From positions 744,001 through 808,000 of the forward strand of contig CM040744.1 of assembly GCA_022829145.1 (NCBI GenBank): 64,000 nt of DNA. The letters are read 5' to 3'. Origin of the DNA: Albula goreensis. Its lineage: Eukaryota > Chordata > Actinopteri > Albuliformes > Albulidae. The position numbers and the translations under genes were made by a program. A model generated the notes under the pieces. The model saw only the letters and a list, made by a program, of their open reading frames with translations, was not told where the DNA came from and made no database searches. Position 1 is the stretch's first letter; every line of letters starts with the position of its first letter. Below, one piece after another: positions 24,196-35,639 of this stretch.

Positions 24196-26240
24196 GACAA
24201 ACCCAGCCCATATATCACCCAAAAGTTTCTTCTTAATTGTCATTAAGTGTTGTTGGGGGTGGGGCATAACATACTTTTCATTTATTTGAAGGATTTAGAT
24301 CTATTTCAGTAAGTACATCACAAAAATAGAGTTTGGTGTTTAAAGAGACTGGGAAAACGAGGCAATGAAAAGCCAAATGGCTACACTCGATTCAAAAGAA
24401 CACTTGTAACGCTGCGAAACTGAATATCAACGCTATTCTTAATGGCCCATTACAGGCAAGCGATGGAAAGCTTTATAAATGAAGGACATTGATGGTAAAA
24501 GGATTAAATGGTCGGTCCTCGATGAATTGCCTCCCACACGCAGTACAACCATGGGGGTTGAAACTCATGACCTACAGGAGAAATCCAGGGTTCGAACCCA
24601 TACCTGCATATTCAAATTCCAGTACCTGCAGAAACTGGCCCTCCAGGATTGTAGTGGTGCTGTACCTGAGGCATAATCATGGGTATCCTGAGTTTCAGGA
24701 CAATCTTGCCCCATGTTTGTTTCTGAAGTCCTACAAACCGGAAATGCCACATATCTCACAAAAACTCCTTTGACCCACGGAAACCTTCCGCAGGTAAGAA
24801 GTGGAAGAGGTGGAAAGGAATGCAGTAGCCGTGTATCCACTCTCGAGAATCAGCGTTCGAAGCCCAATAGTTGACGAGCTTTGACCCTGACCTCCGTACC
24901 GTATCTGCCCCTCCTGGGGTCAGAGTGACAGAGCAGATGATGTCAGCTCCACAGTGTGTGCGTGCGTCATGCAGGTCACCAGGGAGATGGTAGGAGAGGC
25001 TCTGAATTCCTACAGGATCTCCCAAGAAAGCAAAGCATGATGGGAGTAATTAATTAATAATACTCTCCTTCAGGCCGCCCTTCCCAGGGGCACTGGTGAC
25101 CTCACTGCTCAGTGGTTGGGAATGATGGAATGATGGATGTTTTGGGTAGCCTTGGCAACCTGCAGTGAAATCATAGGGGGGAGGAAGGGGTGGGGGAGTG
25201 CCACTCTTGTCTTATAAGAGCTGTGGTCCTCAGCACTAGCTCTAGAGAGACATGGGGCCTGCTGGTTATTGTAGTCCTATTAAATACCAAACCAAGCTCA
25301 GCCTTACAATTCCAGATGAGGAGAGTTCGATGATTATGATATCTGCACATTTGGATGCTCAGGCTTTGGATAGCGTCAAACCGCAACAGACGTGTGTTTC
25401 GAGCATTTATTCTCCTGCAAGGAATCAAATGAAAGTCAGTACCTGTGAAACAAGTTCTTTCTCAGCACATGTGATTTCCTCCATTTTGGGCTGTCATGTA
25501 TCCATATGGGGAGTTTGCTTAGATGTCTGCAACAGGGTGAGAGAGAGCCATGGAGGACCCTCGCACAGGGGCATGTCTACTGATGTGATATTATTTTGGC
25601 CACACGACCCCTTGCAACCTTCATGTATGTCTTAATTGGTTTAATTGGTCAATTGATCAATTAAGGGAAAAAAAAACTGCATACACTGTGACTTCAACAG
25701 GACCGGGATTGATGAATGGCAGGCTAGAATGTGGGCGTATGTTTTTATTAAAACTCATATGAGCTTCAGCCATGGCCTTAAATCAGCTTAACAGCAGAAA
25801 TATGACAGACTTAAAGTATGCTTCTCCGCTGTATTCCTCTGCTGTCCTCTCTCTGTTAATTACTCCACCGATGGTACAGAACCCAAGCTGTTCAGCGCTC
25901 TGAATTTTTGAAGGTAATGTCAGCCGTCAGTCAGCCTGAGTGGATGCTCGGTCAAATCTGGGGCAGGCACATATCTTCTGGGCGTCTTCGGGATAGAATT
26001 TTGAAAGGTGGAGTTTTTTTTCTGTGGTGTCATGTTCGGTGGCAGGTTTCCCGAGGTGTTTGCCTTTCAGCGGAGCCAATATTTTTCACACTGTCTTTCT
26101 CTCCTTACTTCCTTATGCTGAGGACTGGGTCCTTATGGAAATAATGACACATACAGTAATTATAAATAAGTTTGTTTATTTAGTACTGCATTCACTCTGT
26201 TAATTCTTTGTCATCCAGAAGTGGATGGGCTCTTTGTATG
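24196..26240 (+). other. Intronic DNA, nothing certain
   Basis: GGTTCGAACCC near 24591 looks like a polymerase III B box, but no convincing tRNA or SINE body was assembled around it. No gene is seen. Confidence 0.5.
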
Positions 26241-26244
26241 ACCT

Positions 26245-27015
26245 GGGGTTCTGCTCAAGGTTTTCTCCTGTTTGTTACGAGTTGTTCCTTGCCGTTGTTG
26301 CCCTTGCCTCAAAAGAGTCTGTTTGCAGGCTCAGCTGTCAGGATATGGGCTGTCAGTTGAGGTGGAAGTAACATAACATTTTTTTTTTTTTTTTTTTGTC
26401 CCATGGTTTTCATTAGTCACTCTCAGTTCGCGTAGTAATGGCAGACATTTTCAAAGTTTTTAATTGGAGACGAGTTTTTATACAGACTTTCCATCGATAG
26501 CCTCACTAGCCATGTTATATCTCATGTATTTGCTGGCTAAACTTGAAGGATAATCTCCATGTTTCAGTAGCCAAGCAATGTCGCTTGCCTCATGCATTAG
26601 GTAGCTCATTAGTTAGTCCTACTAATCTGCATTTTCAAAAATCACAAATATAAATCGTCTTTATGAGGTACATTTCAGAGGAAAAGAAACTTTGCATTGT
26701 TATTATTGTTGCTGTGTGCATATTTTGTTATTAAAGTAGCATTTCTAGGGTAGTCTAGCAAGGTTGCTTGCCTTATGCATTAGTTAGATCAAGTTAGGTT
26801 GTTGTTATTATTATAACTATTATTGTTCTTATTATTATCATCATCACTATTGTGCTTACGACTCCTTTCCTACTACTACTCTGTTATGTCATTTCCACCT
26901 CAACTGTCAGGCCATGCAAACAGACCCTTCTCCCTCGCCTTTCTCTGGGGGGGATCTTTGGCTTGGGTTTAATATAAAGCTGTTTTGTCTTCAGATAAAA
27001 TTGAATTGAATTCAC
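26245..27015 (+). mobile_element. Fish dispersed repeat interrupted by a TIR element
   Basis: The flanks look like one repeat: GGTTCTGCTCAAGG and a CCTTGCCGTTG stretch on the left, and an AATATAAAGCTG...AAATTGAATTGAATT end on the right. This order is frequent in fish dispersed repeats. The middle is occupied by the inverted-repeat element at 26316-26929. Confidence 0.5.
26316..26929. mobile_element. MITE-like element with about 45-bp imperfect terminal inverted repeats
   Basis: The left arm (26316-26377: GTCTGTTTGCA, then TGTCAGTTGAGGTGGAA, then ACATAAC) is matched in reverse complement by 26883-26929. The inner part agrees at nearly every base; the outer part has a small insertion on the left. 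The 500-bp interior is AT-rich, has two related GCTTGCCT(C/T)ATGCATTAG segments and encodes nothing. It looks like a non-autonomous DNA transposon. The family and target duplication are not determined. Confidence 0.6.
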
Positions 27016-29019
27016 ATGGTTTGTTCTTACTAACTGGATTTGACTTTTCCAACAAGCTTCAGAGTCATCAGGCCCACTTGTCAGAGCTATGAGCTTGACC
27101 GTTTTCTTGCTCCAATGTGGTAGATCTTTGCCTGTCTATGTTCTTTGTTCATATAGTAACGGTCAGTTACCGCTTAAGGCAAATCTCATGTTTTACAGGA
27201 TATGTGAATGAAATGATAAACTAAATCCACTCTCATAAATGTGTTACCACCAGTTACATTGCAGGAAACCCATTCTGCAGTTAGCGATCACAGATCGAGC
27301 TTCTAGAATCAGGACGACAGATGTGTTGGTATTTGAGTTGTTCAAATGGTTTTCACCGATGGGTGTTTCTGAGGACTCTACAGGTGGAGGTGTTACAAGC
27401 AGTGAACAAGTATCACTGATCTGGTCTTTAGCGACCTTGTTTACACGCCAAAGAAAAGTGACATTGGGAGGATAATGAGGAGGGCGTTGTCAAACCACTG
27501 AATGATGAAAATTCAGTGCTCGGCCAATACTAATCTGAAGAAGAATCCAATCTGTTTATACAAGGTGTGGCTCTTGTAGGCTGTTCAGCCAAGGAAAACA
27601 CATGCAGCTGGGAGCAGTATCAGTGATCGGAGGTGTTTTGCCTCCCTTAAAGTTGTTATGAATTATCCATGACATCCATATGCTCTCATGCCTTTCCATT
27701 TTAATTACCGTCACGCCGGTGATAAACGTCCACCTTAACTGCCTCCTCATATATACTCAGTTCTGACAGAAAGCTCCTGGGGTGTGTGTTTTAAAGCTCC
27801 TGTGCTCTGAATGACAATAGCCTTAGGCCAATGGCAGTGCAAGGTCTGCCTTGTTCTGCAAGGCTCGAATATGATAGGCCAGGTGGGATGTCACACAAGG
27901 CGGTGCCCTACCTGTGTGCTCTACCATTGGACAGTTGAAGACTGATTGAGAGGTGGAGTCTTTAGTCTCAACTCCAGGCACTCCAGGATAGCCAACAGTG
28001 AATGGATAGCCAACACTTCTGGCCCAAGCTGTCTGTAATCTGATTGGTGCAAACAGATTTCTGATGGTGATTTTTATTGGTTGGGCTGGTTTATCATCTC
28101 ATGAATCACCAGCTTTGGTGGAGAATGGGTTTATTAGCAAAGTGCAGCACCAGATATTGGGAAAAAAGCCTGAAAAAAGAAAGCTAGAATCTGCATTTCC
28201 TGCTATTTACTTGCTGCAGTGTTGAAAGTTTAACTTTATGAAATTACTCTAATTATGGCTGCTATGAAAACTACTGGTTACCAGTGATCTGTACTGATTT
28301 TTGTCGCTGTTAATCAGGATGTTCTCAGCGCAGAACGGAAGGCACGTTATAAAACTTACCTCGTGCCAAAGCCAAAACTGTGGATCCTTGCGCGGTGGCA
28401 CAGTTCGCGGGTGGCGATTTTATCATCAGCACCTTCACATCACCCACAGCGGGAGAGACTCTTTACCCATAATTCCCCTGTCTGAACACTGGATGACATT
28501 CTGTGTGCAGCCCATTGTCTGTTGACAGGAGGTGGAATCATCACACAGTCAGGAATATTTACACGTACACACACACTCAGATCGCCTTGCAAGTCACCTC
28601 CGGCGTCCCCATGGCCTCATGTGACTGGAATCGGTCGTAGTAACCGCCAATTTGTGGTCTGACCTTCCCCATTTCTCAGCTGTGTGAAACTGTGAGTTAA
28701 GCGGCAGTCGCGACCTCTTCGCCTGCAGTTTTCGCGATACAGATCGATGTGTCATTTCCCATAGTTTTTTGCGCTGGGGGGGGAAACAGGAGGATGCCGT
28801 TTCAGGCGGGCAGAGAACAATATGCATGCTGCACCGCGCTCAATAGCCCTGCCCTCGATAAATCACCAGTGGCCTCAAGCGCACTCAAAACATGCACGGA
28901 TATGCATGTGATATGGGTGCTGGCAGGCAGAGGTGAAGTAAGTTTATGGCCACATTGTGCTCCTGTGCTTTGCATTTCCCCCCCATCCCCCGCTGAAACT
29001 GTACCGAGAGACTGCTGTA
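27016..29019 (+). other. Intronic DNA, nothing recognised
   Basis: No gene, RNA or clear repeat is seen. A G run lies near 28778. Confidence 0.55.
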
Positions 29020-29023
29020 CCAG

Positions 29024-29202
29024 TCAGCCGTGCTAAAACTGGCTAGCTGTGGCATGCTAATCAACTGTGCTAAAACTGGCTAGCTGTGGCATGCTAATCA
29101 GCTGTGCTAAAACTGGCCAGCTGTGGCATGCTAATCAGCTGTGCTAAAACTGGCCAGCTGTGGCATGCTAATCAGCTGTGCTAAAACTGGCTAGGTGTCT
29201 TC
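29024..29202 (+). repeat. 37-bp minisatellite, about 4.7 copies
   Basis: The marker TGCTAAAACT begins at 29031, 29068, 29105, 29142 and 29179, an exact 37-bp period. Units read TGCTAAAACTGGC(T/C)AGCTG and then TGGCATGCTAATCA(A/G)CTG. Copies differ at only a few positions. It lies in the large abhd17b intron. Confidence 0.95.
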
Positions 29203-31828
29203 TAGCTATGTCAGCTATATTTTACTGTTTAAGTGGACTGCAGTGAGTGGTTATGCCCTATATTGGTTTGCTGTAGCACACTTGTTAGCTGTGCCTTAAT
29301 ACTTAACTGCTCTTCACATTAAATATGCTTTAAAGGTTGTATTTGCTTGTGCTAGGTGGCGTTAGCCCGTATTTCTCTACCCACAAAGCAGCTTCTCCTT
29401 GTTTCTGCTTTAAAAGTCCCTGATGTATTTACTGCCCTTGACTCGAGTTTAAGGGCCTGTTCTCCTTTGTGTGGAAAAGCTGGGTGGGTCAACCTCAGAT
29501 GAAGGCACTATATAAGAGCTCACTGTCACAGCCACAGCTGGGGGTGGGGGGGGAAGGGTGTGACCAAACTGGGTCAGGCCCCAGTAGCGGGTCCTGAGGG
29601 CCGTTGATTTGGATCAGGTGATCCGTGGAGTAAAGACCCATACTGTATTCCTGTTTCCACCCTCCAGAAATCCATTAAAACAGTCTAAACACTGCACCAA
29701 CCAACAGCTATTATATTGACTTCCTTGTAAATAAAAAAAAAAAAAAAAAAAACTCATTAAATCTAACTTTTCACTAAGTTGGAATCCGTTTTATTATATT
29801 ACATTGGAAAAGTTTGAGTCACATGGTGTTTTGATAGGTCTGTCCCCCACATCTTTCCTGTATTCACATTGGTGTCTTGCTAATGGCCTGTCATTGAATA
29901 TTCATTATACTAATCGTATTTAGAAAACTAAATTTAATTTGTGCGTGGTTCTCTTGATTTCTATTTTGTGCGCTGAATGAAAATCGATAGGCCGAAGGAG
30001 TTTAACAGGCTAAATTCCATCGAACTTCCAACACCCAACGTGGCTGGGAAATGGAACCAAGGTGGAATTAGCGGCTCTGCTAAACATTAGCATTTAATGT
30101 TTAATGTAATTAAATATTGATGTCTAGTTTTCTTGAGTGATCCTTTGAAACCCTGAAACATTGTCATAAAGCTCTGTTGAAATCAAAACTGAGAAAGGGC
30201 TTTGTGCACTTGTGTAAGCGAGGCAAAGTCCTTGAATTTCTTCTGTAAACTTCCGTCAATATCAGTGAGTAGCATGAGCTGCGGAAGTCCTGACATCAAA
30301 AACTGAAAATTTGCTTAAATGGCCGATTCAGAAACCAAAAAAAGGAGGATAGCAAATGTTACATTTTAAAATCGCTCTCTCTAATAGAGTATGACAGCTC
30401 ATGTACAGTTCTGTGGATACATGAAAAACAAGCAGTGTTTCACAGCAGTCTGTTTTAGCTCAAGCCTTCATCAGGCTGTCATGTTTCTGTCTGATATGGA
30501 ACTTTCCCTGGCCTGGAAAAGGACGTCTTTCAAACAAATATTTATGAACATTTTCAGATATTTATTTATTGTATCTGACTGGGATTTTCCCAGTGCGCCT
30601 GCGCTTTTCGCCTTCACAGTTGTGTGTGGGCTTATCTTCCCCTCGTAGCTGTGTCTCGGCCATCGTGTGGATCACGTTCTTTTTAATCAACAGAGGAATG
30701 CACCGCAGAGACGGCCCTGGTCACAAGACCCCCTCCCCCGCCCTAACCTCCACCCCCTCCCAATCCTCCTCACACCACCCATATGCATGGGTCAGGCCAC
30801 GCCCCTTAAGCCGGAGGGGTGGGGCCTGAAGAAAAAAGGCAGGTATCTGTCTCCAAGCAACACAGCAGATACTGTATTGAGTCTGCCATGCCTGTACGGT
30901 TTTATGCACTCAATGCGAAGAGCAGCGAACTGCACTGCAGGTCCTGGAGGAAGCCGCAGTGTACGCTGGTCATGCTTGTGTTTGTTTCCACCAAAGATCC
31001 AAGAACACACTGAGATATCAGCGTAATCAACTGTTTTATTTGCTCATTAAGCGCTGAGTAACGACCAAAGCGACTGAAGCCAGCACACCCTGTGGGCTTG
31101 CAGGAGCAGAAGTGGGGGGCACCGTGTTAGCTCCACCAAGAGGGTTGATCTGTCACCGAAATGCACGCCCACTCCTGCTCTTAATTAATTAGATCAGTCA
31201 TTCGTATGATTTGGCAGTTGAGCTGCATTTTTTTTCATAAGCTCATTAACTATATCCTAAAACAGTTCCTGTGTGTTGGTGCATGAAACACTAAACCAGA
31301 GCTGGTCTATTCCTGATACCTCAGGGCTGTAGTGTGTCCAGATATTTGCTGTGGTTACACAAGAAACCACCTCATCAACTCACCTCCAGCAGGTAAAATC
31401 ACATAGTGTACTTTGTGGGTCCCCAGGACCTGGAGTTGAGCAGATCTGCACCAAAAAGTTGTCTAATCTATGTAGTAGTTGCTACTGGTATATGTAGCTA
31501 ATTAGCTAATAGGGCTAGGGTAATTTGTAGAAACCAAACTTCGCACAGTCTTTCCAATCTGATTTTCACATCTATTGTTTAGGCTACTTTTTCCATGTAA
31601 TGTTTTGAATTTATACTGTTGCAGGATTAGCTATTGCTAGTCCTGGAGAGAGACAGGATAAGCTGGTTTTTTTTTGTTAGCCCTTAATCAGAAAGTTGAT
31701 TACCGACTTACCTCTACTTACCTGGTTTCCTCAGTCTGAATTAATTACTGATTCTTTGAATGGGGGGGAAAAAACCCAACACACCTAGACCTAGGCTGGC
31801 CTCCAAATTATTGTAAGAAGGGGCATTA
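29203..31828 (+). other. Intronic DNA, nothing recognised
   Basis: A poly-A run is at about 29731-29752 and a C-rich stretch at 30728-30770. Open frames near 30667-31026 have no recognisable product. Confidence 0.55.
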
Positions 31829-31830
31829 TA

Positions 31831-32200
31831 CGAGGTGCGATGAAAAAGTTTGAATGTTGGAATAATTGCGCTGTAGTAAGCATCAAACACGGTCATAATT
31901 AATCCCCTTCAAAGCACCCATTCCTTCATCACACTTGTTTCCTCATCCCTGCCAAATGTCACGAACGTTTTTGGAAGTCCTCTTTGTTCGTCGCCTTCGG
32001 AGGGCCTGTCGGGTCGGATTTAGCGTCTTTGGATCGCGTCAAATCGCTTCCCTTTCATCCACCGTTTCAATTTGGTCAACTGCCAGATGTCCTCCGGTGC
32101 CAAGGCTGGCGAATAAGGCGGTCGTGGTGAGACAGGAATGTTGTTTACGTGTGGCGGTACCAGTCAAGAAACTTTCAAGTCATCGCTCATTTGCGACATT
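31831..32200 (-). pseudogene. Decayed mariner transposase C-terminus
   Basis: Reading the minus strand from about 32150 to 32025 gives PRPPYSPALAPEDIW, then KLKRWMKGKRFDAIQ, then a stop. This is the hallmark region of mariner transposases (family text PPYSPDLAP, then LKG.RF). Further frameshifted pieces (EDFQK, and NYDRV near the end) follow down to a TA plus CGAGGTGCGATGAAAAAGT, the mariner-type terminal repeat, at 31829-31849. The Asp of SPDLAP, the third catalytic Asp of the DD34D triad in known mariners, reads Ala here. Only one end and the C-terminal third are present, so the copy is dead and truncated. Confidence 0.8.
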
Positions 32201-32334
32201 ATTGGGCATTGAAGGAATTGGCTGTATGGAATGCAGTCTGTGTAGCGATCCAAGCCAGACACATTTTTTTAATTATTATTTTTGGTTGGAGTTTAATTTT
32301 TGCTGTGTAGATTGAAATGCTACTGTGTGTTTTG

Positions 32335-33947
32335 TTCTGTTTGCAGGGTGCAAGAAGTTCTGGTGTTTCAGAGCACTGGATTCAACAGACTCATGGTTTG
32401 GAATTTAGTCAACATTAGTCCCTTGGCTCACAATTTAAATGCAAAGTGTTCATTTTTAAATTGACCAACATAGCTTGGCAAGATAAACAACTATCTAAAT
32501 TAACTCTTAACTGTTCTAGCAGAAACATCGTGAGAATCTTATTCGGTTGTAGGTAGAAGTTGAGGACGAATGTTGTTGGAATCCCAACTATGGTTTTAGC
32601 AGAACTGTCTTGTTCTTTCAGTGCTGTTTCTTCTGGCCAATGAGTGGTGCTGTGGTTGGGCCTTCACCCTCTGTTTGTCAACACGGCCCTGCTTTCAGCC
32701 AGGTCAGCTAGTGACCTCTGACCTTTTGACCCTGGTCTGTTAAGGTAAACCACCTCAAAATGAATGCAGGGTTCCTATTGGAACAGAAAGAATCTCACCT
32801 GGTCTACATCTGCAGTCAGTTCAGATCAGTAAAATTACAGAGAAAGGAAGAGTAACAGTACGAAAGTGGTCTGATTTTGAAAATGGGAAATGTTGTAAAG
32901 CTGCTTCTATTTGTTTTACAGAGCGCTTTAAGTTGCTTTATTTTCTGTTGGTTTCTGTATTCTTACAAATCTCATGTTCCCATAGCGACACGCATATCCC
33001 GTACAATGAAAATCCAAACCGTTGCAGACTCGGTGTAATCTAGCATTCTGTTGCACAAAAGCAGACAGTCTCCTATAAATACACTGGCAACAATGTGAGG
33101 GAGGCAGCTTGAATACAAAATCAGTTAACTTTTTACTACAGTCTGTTCTAATGTTGTCAAAATAAGTTACAAACAATGCCATTGGAAAAATTGCAAAAAA
33201 ATGTCTTTGAAGGTCATGGAAATGTCCTTGATTTTGCACCAAAGATATTGTAACTAGAATTTCATTCTTCCTAAGCCCAACTAGGTGGAACCAATCCATT
33301 GTGGCACTTCATGTTTTAAGTATGCCTCGCTAGTTAGGTGTGTGAGCTTCACTGCTTTCTCACTCTAGTGAGAACCTCTGGGGCTATGCTTTTCGAATAA
33401 ACCAGCGATCGTATATGACCAATGATGAGTCACAGTCTTGGATGGTTGCATGGAAACAAGACACCCCAGCCAACAGAATCTTACAATCAGACACCTGCAG
33501 CATCCAATCAGATAGCGAGAAGCCTTGGCTTAGATTGAGTGAGGTTATGTAATTTAGACTAACACTGGTCTAGCTTAGCTGCACACTTATGCCGTATACA
33601 TGTTAACTTTTTATTTTTATGGTGGACAGTGGGAACGTGGTTGTGTGCATGAGAAATGGACCTTAGTCTTGGAAGCCAGATGGCCAGATCTGAAGACACC
33701 GTCGCCTCGCCATCTGGGCGCTGGGAACAGCGCTTACTGTAGCAGCAGTTTCCTCCTCCTTCTTAGGTTCGCCTTTGCCGCAGCAACTCGCTCAGAAAAT
33801 ACTGGTGAAGTCCCAAATGTGGGCGAGTTTAACGGTCTCAACTGCACTGCTTTGTCAGGTTTCTAGCGAAGAGCTGTTAGCCTTGGATTTGGGGCTCACC
33901 CCTTGCCCGGTCCCTAACCTCTCTCCTCTCCCGTCTGTGTGTTCTAG
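32335..33947 (+). other. End of the large abhd17b intron
   Basis: No gene is seen. It ends in a pyrimidine-rich tract (CTCTCCTCTCCCG) and the TCTAG acceptor at 33943-33947. Confidence 0.75.
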
Positions 33948-34127
33948 GTACGGTATCCGGCCGGAGAACGTGATCATCTACGGCCAGAGCATCGGGACGG
34001 TGCCGTCCGTGGACCTGGCAGCGCGGTACGAGAGCGCGGCGGTCATTCTGCACTCCCCCCTCACCTCCGGCATGAGGGTGGCCTTCCCCGACACCAAGAA
34101 AACGTACTGCTTCGATGCCTTCCCCAA
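33948..34127 (+). CDS. abhd17b: abhd17b coding exon 2 (residues 156-216): nucleophile elbow
   Basis: The exon starts after a TCTAG acceptor, completes Arg156, and encodes the nucleophile elbow GQSIG with catalytic Ser170. It then encodes [17 protein letters not shown] and [11 protein letters not shown], all strongly conserved in ABHD17 proteins. It ends after two bases of the codon for Asn216 at a donor reading AA then GTGAGT. The 180-nt length keeps the frame (2+1 codon split at both ends). A CA microsatellite begins 20 bp into the following intron. The 3' 38 bp of this exon (34090-34127) have two diverged copies at 35478-35518 and 35585-35622. Confidence 0.97.
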
Positions 34128-34148
34128 GTGAGTGTCTCGCGCACATGC

Positions 34149-34171
34149 ACACACACACACACACACACACA
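34149..34171 (+). repeat. (CA)n microsatellite beside the exon 2 donor
   Basis: About 12 CA units starting about 20 bp after the splice donor. Confidence 0.95.
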
Positions 34172-34186
34172 TGCATCGATGACTAG

Positions 34187-35460
34187 GGCCACAGCGGTAT
34201 AGGAATTTCCCTACCGCGGTATTCGAAGAATGCCACCTTGCGGTTTGCGGTAATACCGCACCCCCCCCAACCCCGTTTAATTATTCATTAATTTGAAGTT
34301 ACCTGTGCCTTAATATTACACACATTTAAATGCATTTCACATGATTTGATGTTACCTGTGCCTTAATATTACACACACTTAAAAGCATTTCACATGAGTG
34401 AGTTTTGTTACGCATTATAATTAATAAACATAGGGTATAGACTCGGGCTGCACGATATATTGCGTTTTTGAAAATATTGCAAATGAACCATATGGCAATG
34501 TGTTGCGATAATTATTTTAATTTAATTCGCTGACAACTTTATGGAAACGTAGAAAGTAGAAAATAGTTGCGCGCAATATTGGCTCTTGATGCAGATGCGT
34601 GCATACCAATGATGTCATCCGCACCAATGACGTCATGCGCAAGACGAGCAGAGAGCAAACGAAGCACTGCCTTGGTTGTGGGGCAGTATTTTGGTTATAC
34701 ACATGACAACCACACTCAATTAGAAGCGATGTGCGGTAAAGATTTACTGGTCACTGAGAAGTTGGGAGTGACGTTTCTTTACCCAGTAAGAACAGGAAAC
34801 ATGCACATTGGAAACGTCAATAATTTCAGGTTTTAAATATAATTCAAAATAATTGAAATGGATTAAATATGAGATGAGTCTTTCGTTTATAGGATCGCAT
34901 ATTGCTATCGTGATAATCCATAAATTAATTGCATATTTTATTTCTTCGCCACATCATGCAGCCTTGAATAGACAGGGGTTGTCATACATTGAATTTTTCC
35001 TCCTTAACATTTTTGTTGAAAGTTGACGTTACTCACTAGTTTTCAACCCCGGACTCGCAAACCGCTTATCCTCAGTGTCAGTCCTCTCGATTGATTTGAT
35101 AGGTCAGTCGACCAGAAGGTTACAATGACATGATGTGCTTGCTAAACGTTATGTTTATGCTCAATGCAGAGATCTAGGCTTTTTAGAATCGTTTTCTTGT
35201 CCTCGTGTGGAGAGATTAAATAAAACAAAAAACACTTGTACTGTGGACGTGATCCTTTTCAAAACTGTCAGAAAAAAAGGGAGTTTTAGACAATATCCGG
35301 ATACATGTGGAGAAGGCCACAGACCAAGCCAAAAGCTACATGAGGATGACGACACTCTCAGATAAGGGTTAAAAATAGCTTTTATGACGGTAATGGTGGT
35401 GACGGGCTCAACACCGTGGTACGACTCCTAATACCGCGGTATGGCGGTGATGCGGTGATT
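34187..35460. mobile_element. Probable hAT-type element containing a nested insertion
   Basis: The left part has ACCGCGGTATTCG and GGTAATACCGCA text (34215-34262). The right part has the inverted relatives AATACCGCGGTATGG and CACCGTGGTACGA (35408-35455). Such GGTA/TACCGCGGTA ends are typical of fish hAT elements. No transposase frame survives. Interior positions 34443-34965 are a second, younger element. The outer termini are approximate. The element sits between abhd17b exon 2 and the diverged copies of its 3' end. Confidence 0.5.
34435..34973. mobile_element. 523-bp non-autonomous hAT element with 8-bp target duplication
   Basis: The ends are GGGCTGCACGATAT (from about 34445) and, inverted, ATCATGCAGCC (to about 34964), matching the GGGCTGCACGAT terminus common in fish hAT elements. 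Flanking octamers GTATAGAC (34435-34442) and GAATAGAC (34966-34973) differ at one base, as expected for a hAT 8-bp target duplication. The element proper is 34443-34965. A small plus-strand frame inside (34567-34836) has no recognisable domain. Confidence 0.7.
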
Positions 35461-35477
35461 GTTCCCGCCGTCTCCAT

Positions 35478-35518
35478 GACACCAAGAAAATGCAGTGTTT
35501 TCACACCTTCCTAAGAAA
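35478..35518 (+). pseudogene. Diverged copy A of the abhd17b exon 2 3' end
   Basis: GACACCAAGAAAA is identical to the exon sequence at 34090. The remainder (TGCAGTGTTTTCACACCTTC, then AAGAAA before GTAAC) matches the exon end TACTGCTTCGATGCCTTC, then AA before GTGAGT, with scattered differences. It reads DTKKMQCFHTF without a stop, against [11 protein letters not shown] in the gene. It ends in a weak donor and is followed by CA-rich DNA, as is the real exon. Confidence 0.75.
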
Positions 35519-35550
35519 GTAACACAGACATATTCACTCACATCCTCATA

Positions 35551-35574
35551 CACACACACACACACGCACACACA
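35551..35574 (+). repeat. (CA)n microsatellite between the two exon echoes
   Basis: CA repeats in the same relative place as the array after the true exon 2 donor. Confidence 0.9.
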
Positions 35575-35584
35575 CGTTCTCTTC

Positions 35585-35622
35585 AGCACCAAGGAAACAT
35601 ACTGCTTCAGTGCCTTTTCCCA
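35585..35622 (+). pseudogene. Diverged copy B of the abhd17b exon 2 3' end
   Basis: This has exactly the same length (38 nt) as the homologous exon segment 34090-34127. It reads STKETYCFSAF in frame, against [11 protein letters not shown]. It ends with CCCA then GTGAGTAA, a stronger donor than that of copy A and comparable with the authentic one. It is again followed by ACACACAC. No acceptor or preceding exon sequence is attached, so it is an exon fragment rather than a full duplicate exon. Confidence 0.8.
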
Positions 35623-35639
35623 GTGAGTAACACACACAC

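Noticed and set aside
24585..24605. GGTTCGAACCC as part of a tRNA gene
   Set aside because: It matches a B box, but no A box at the right spacing or cloverleaf could be drawn.
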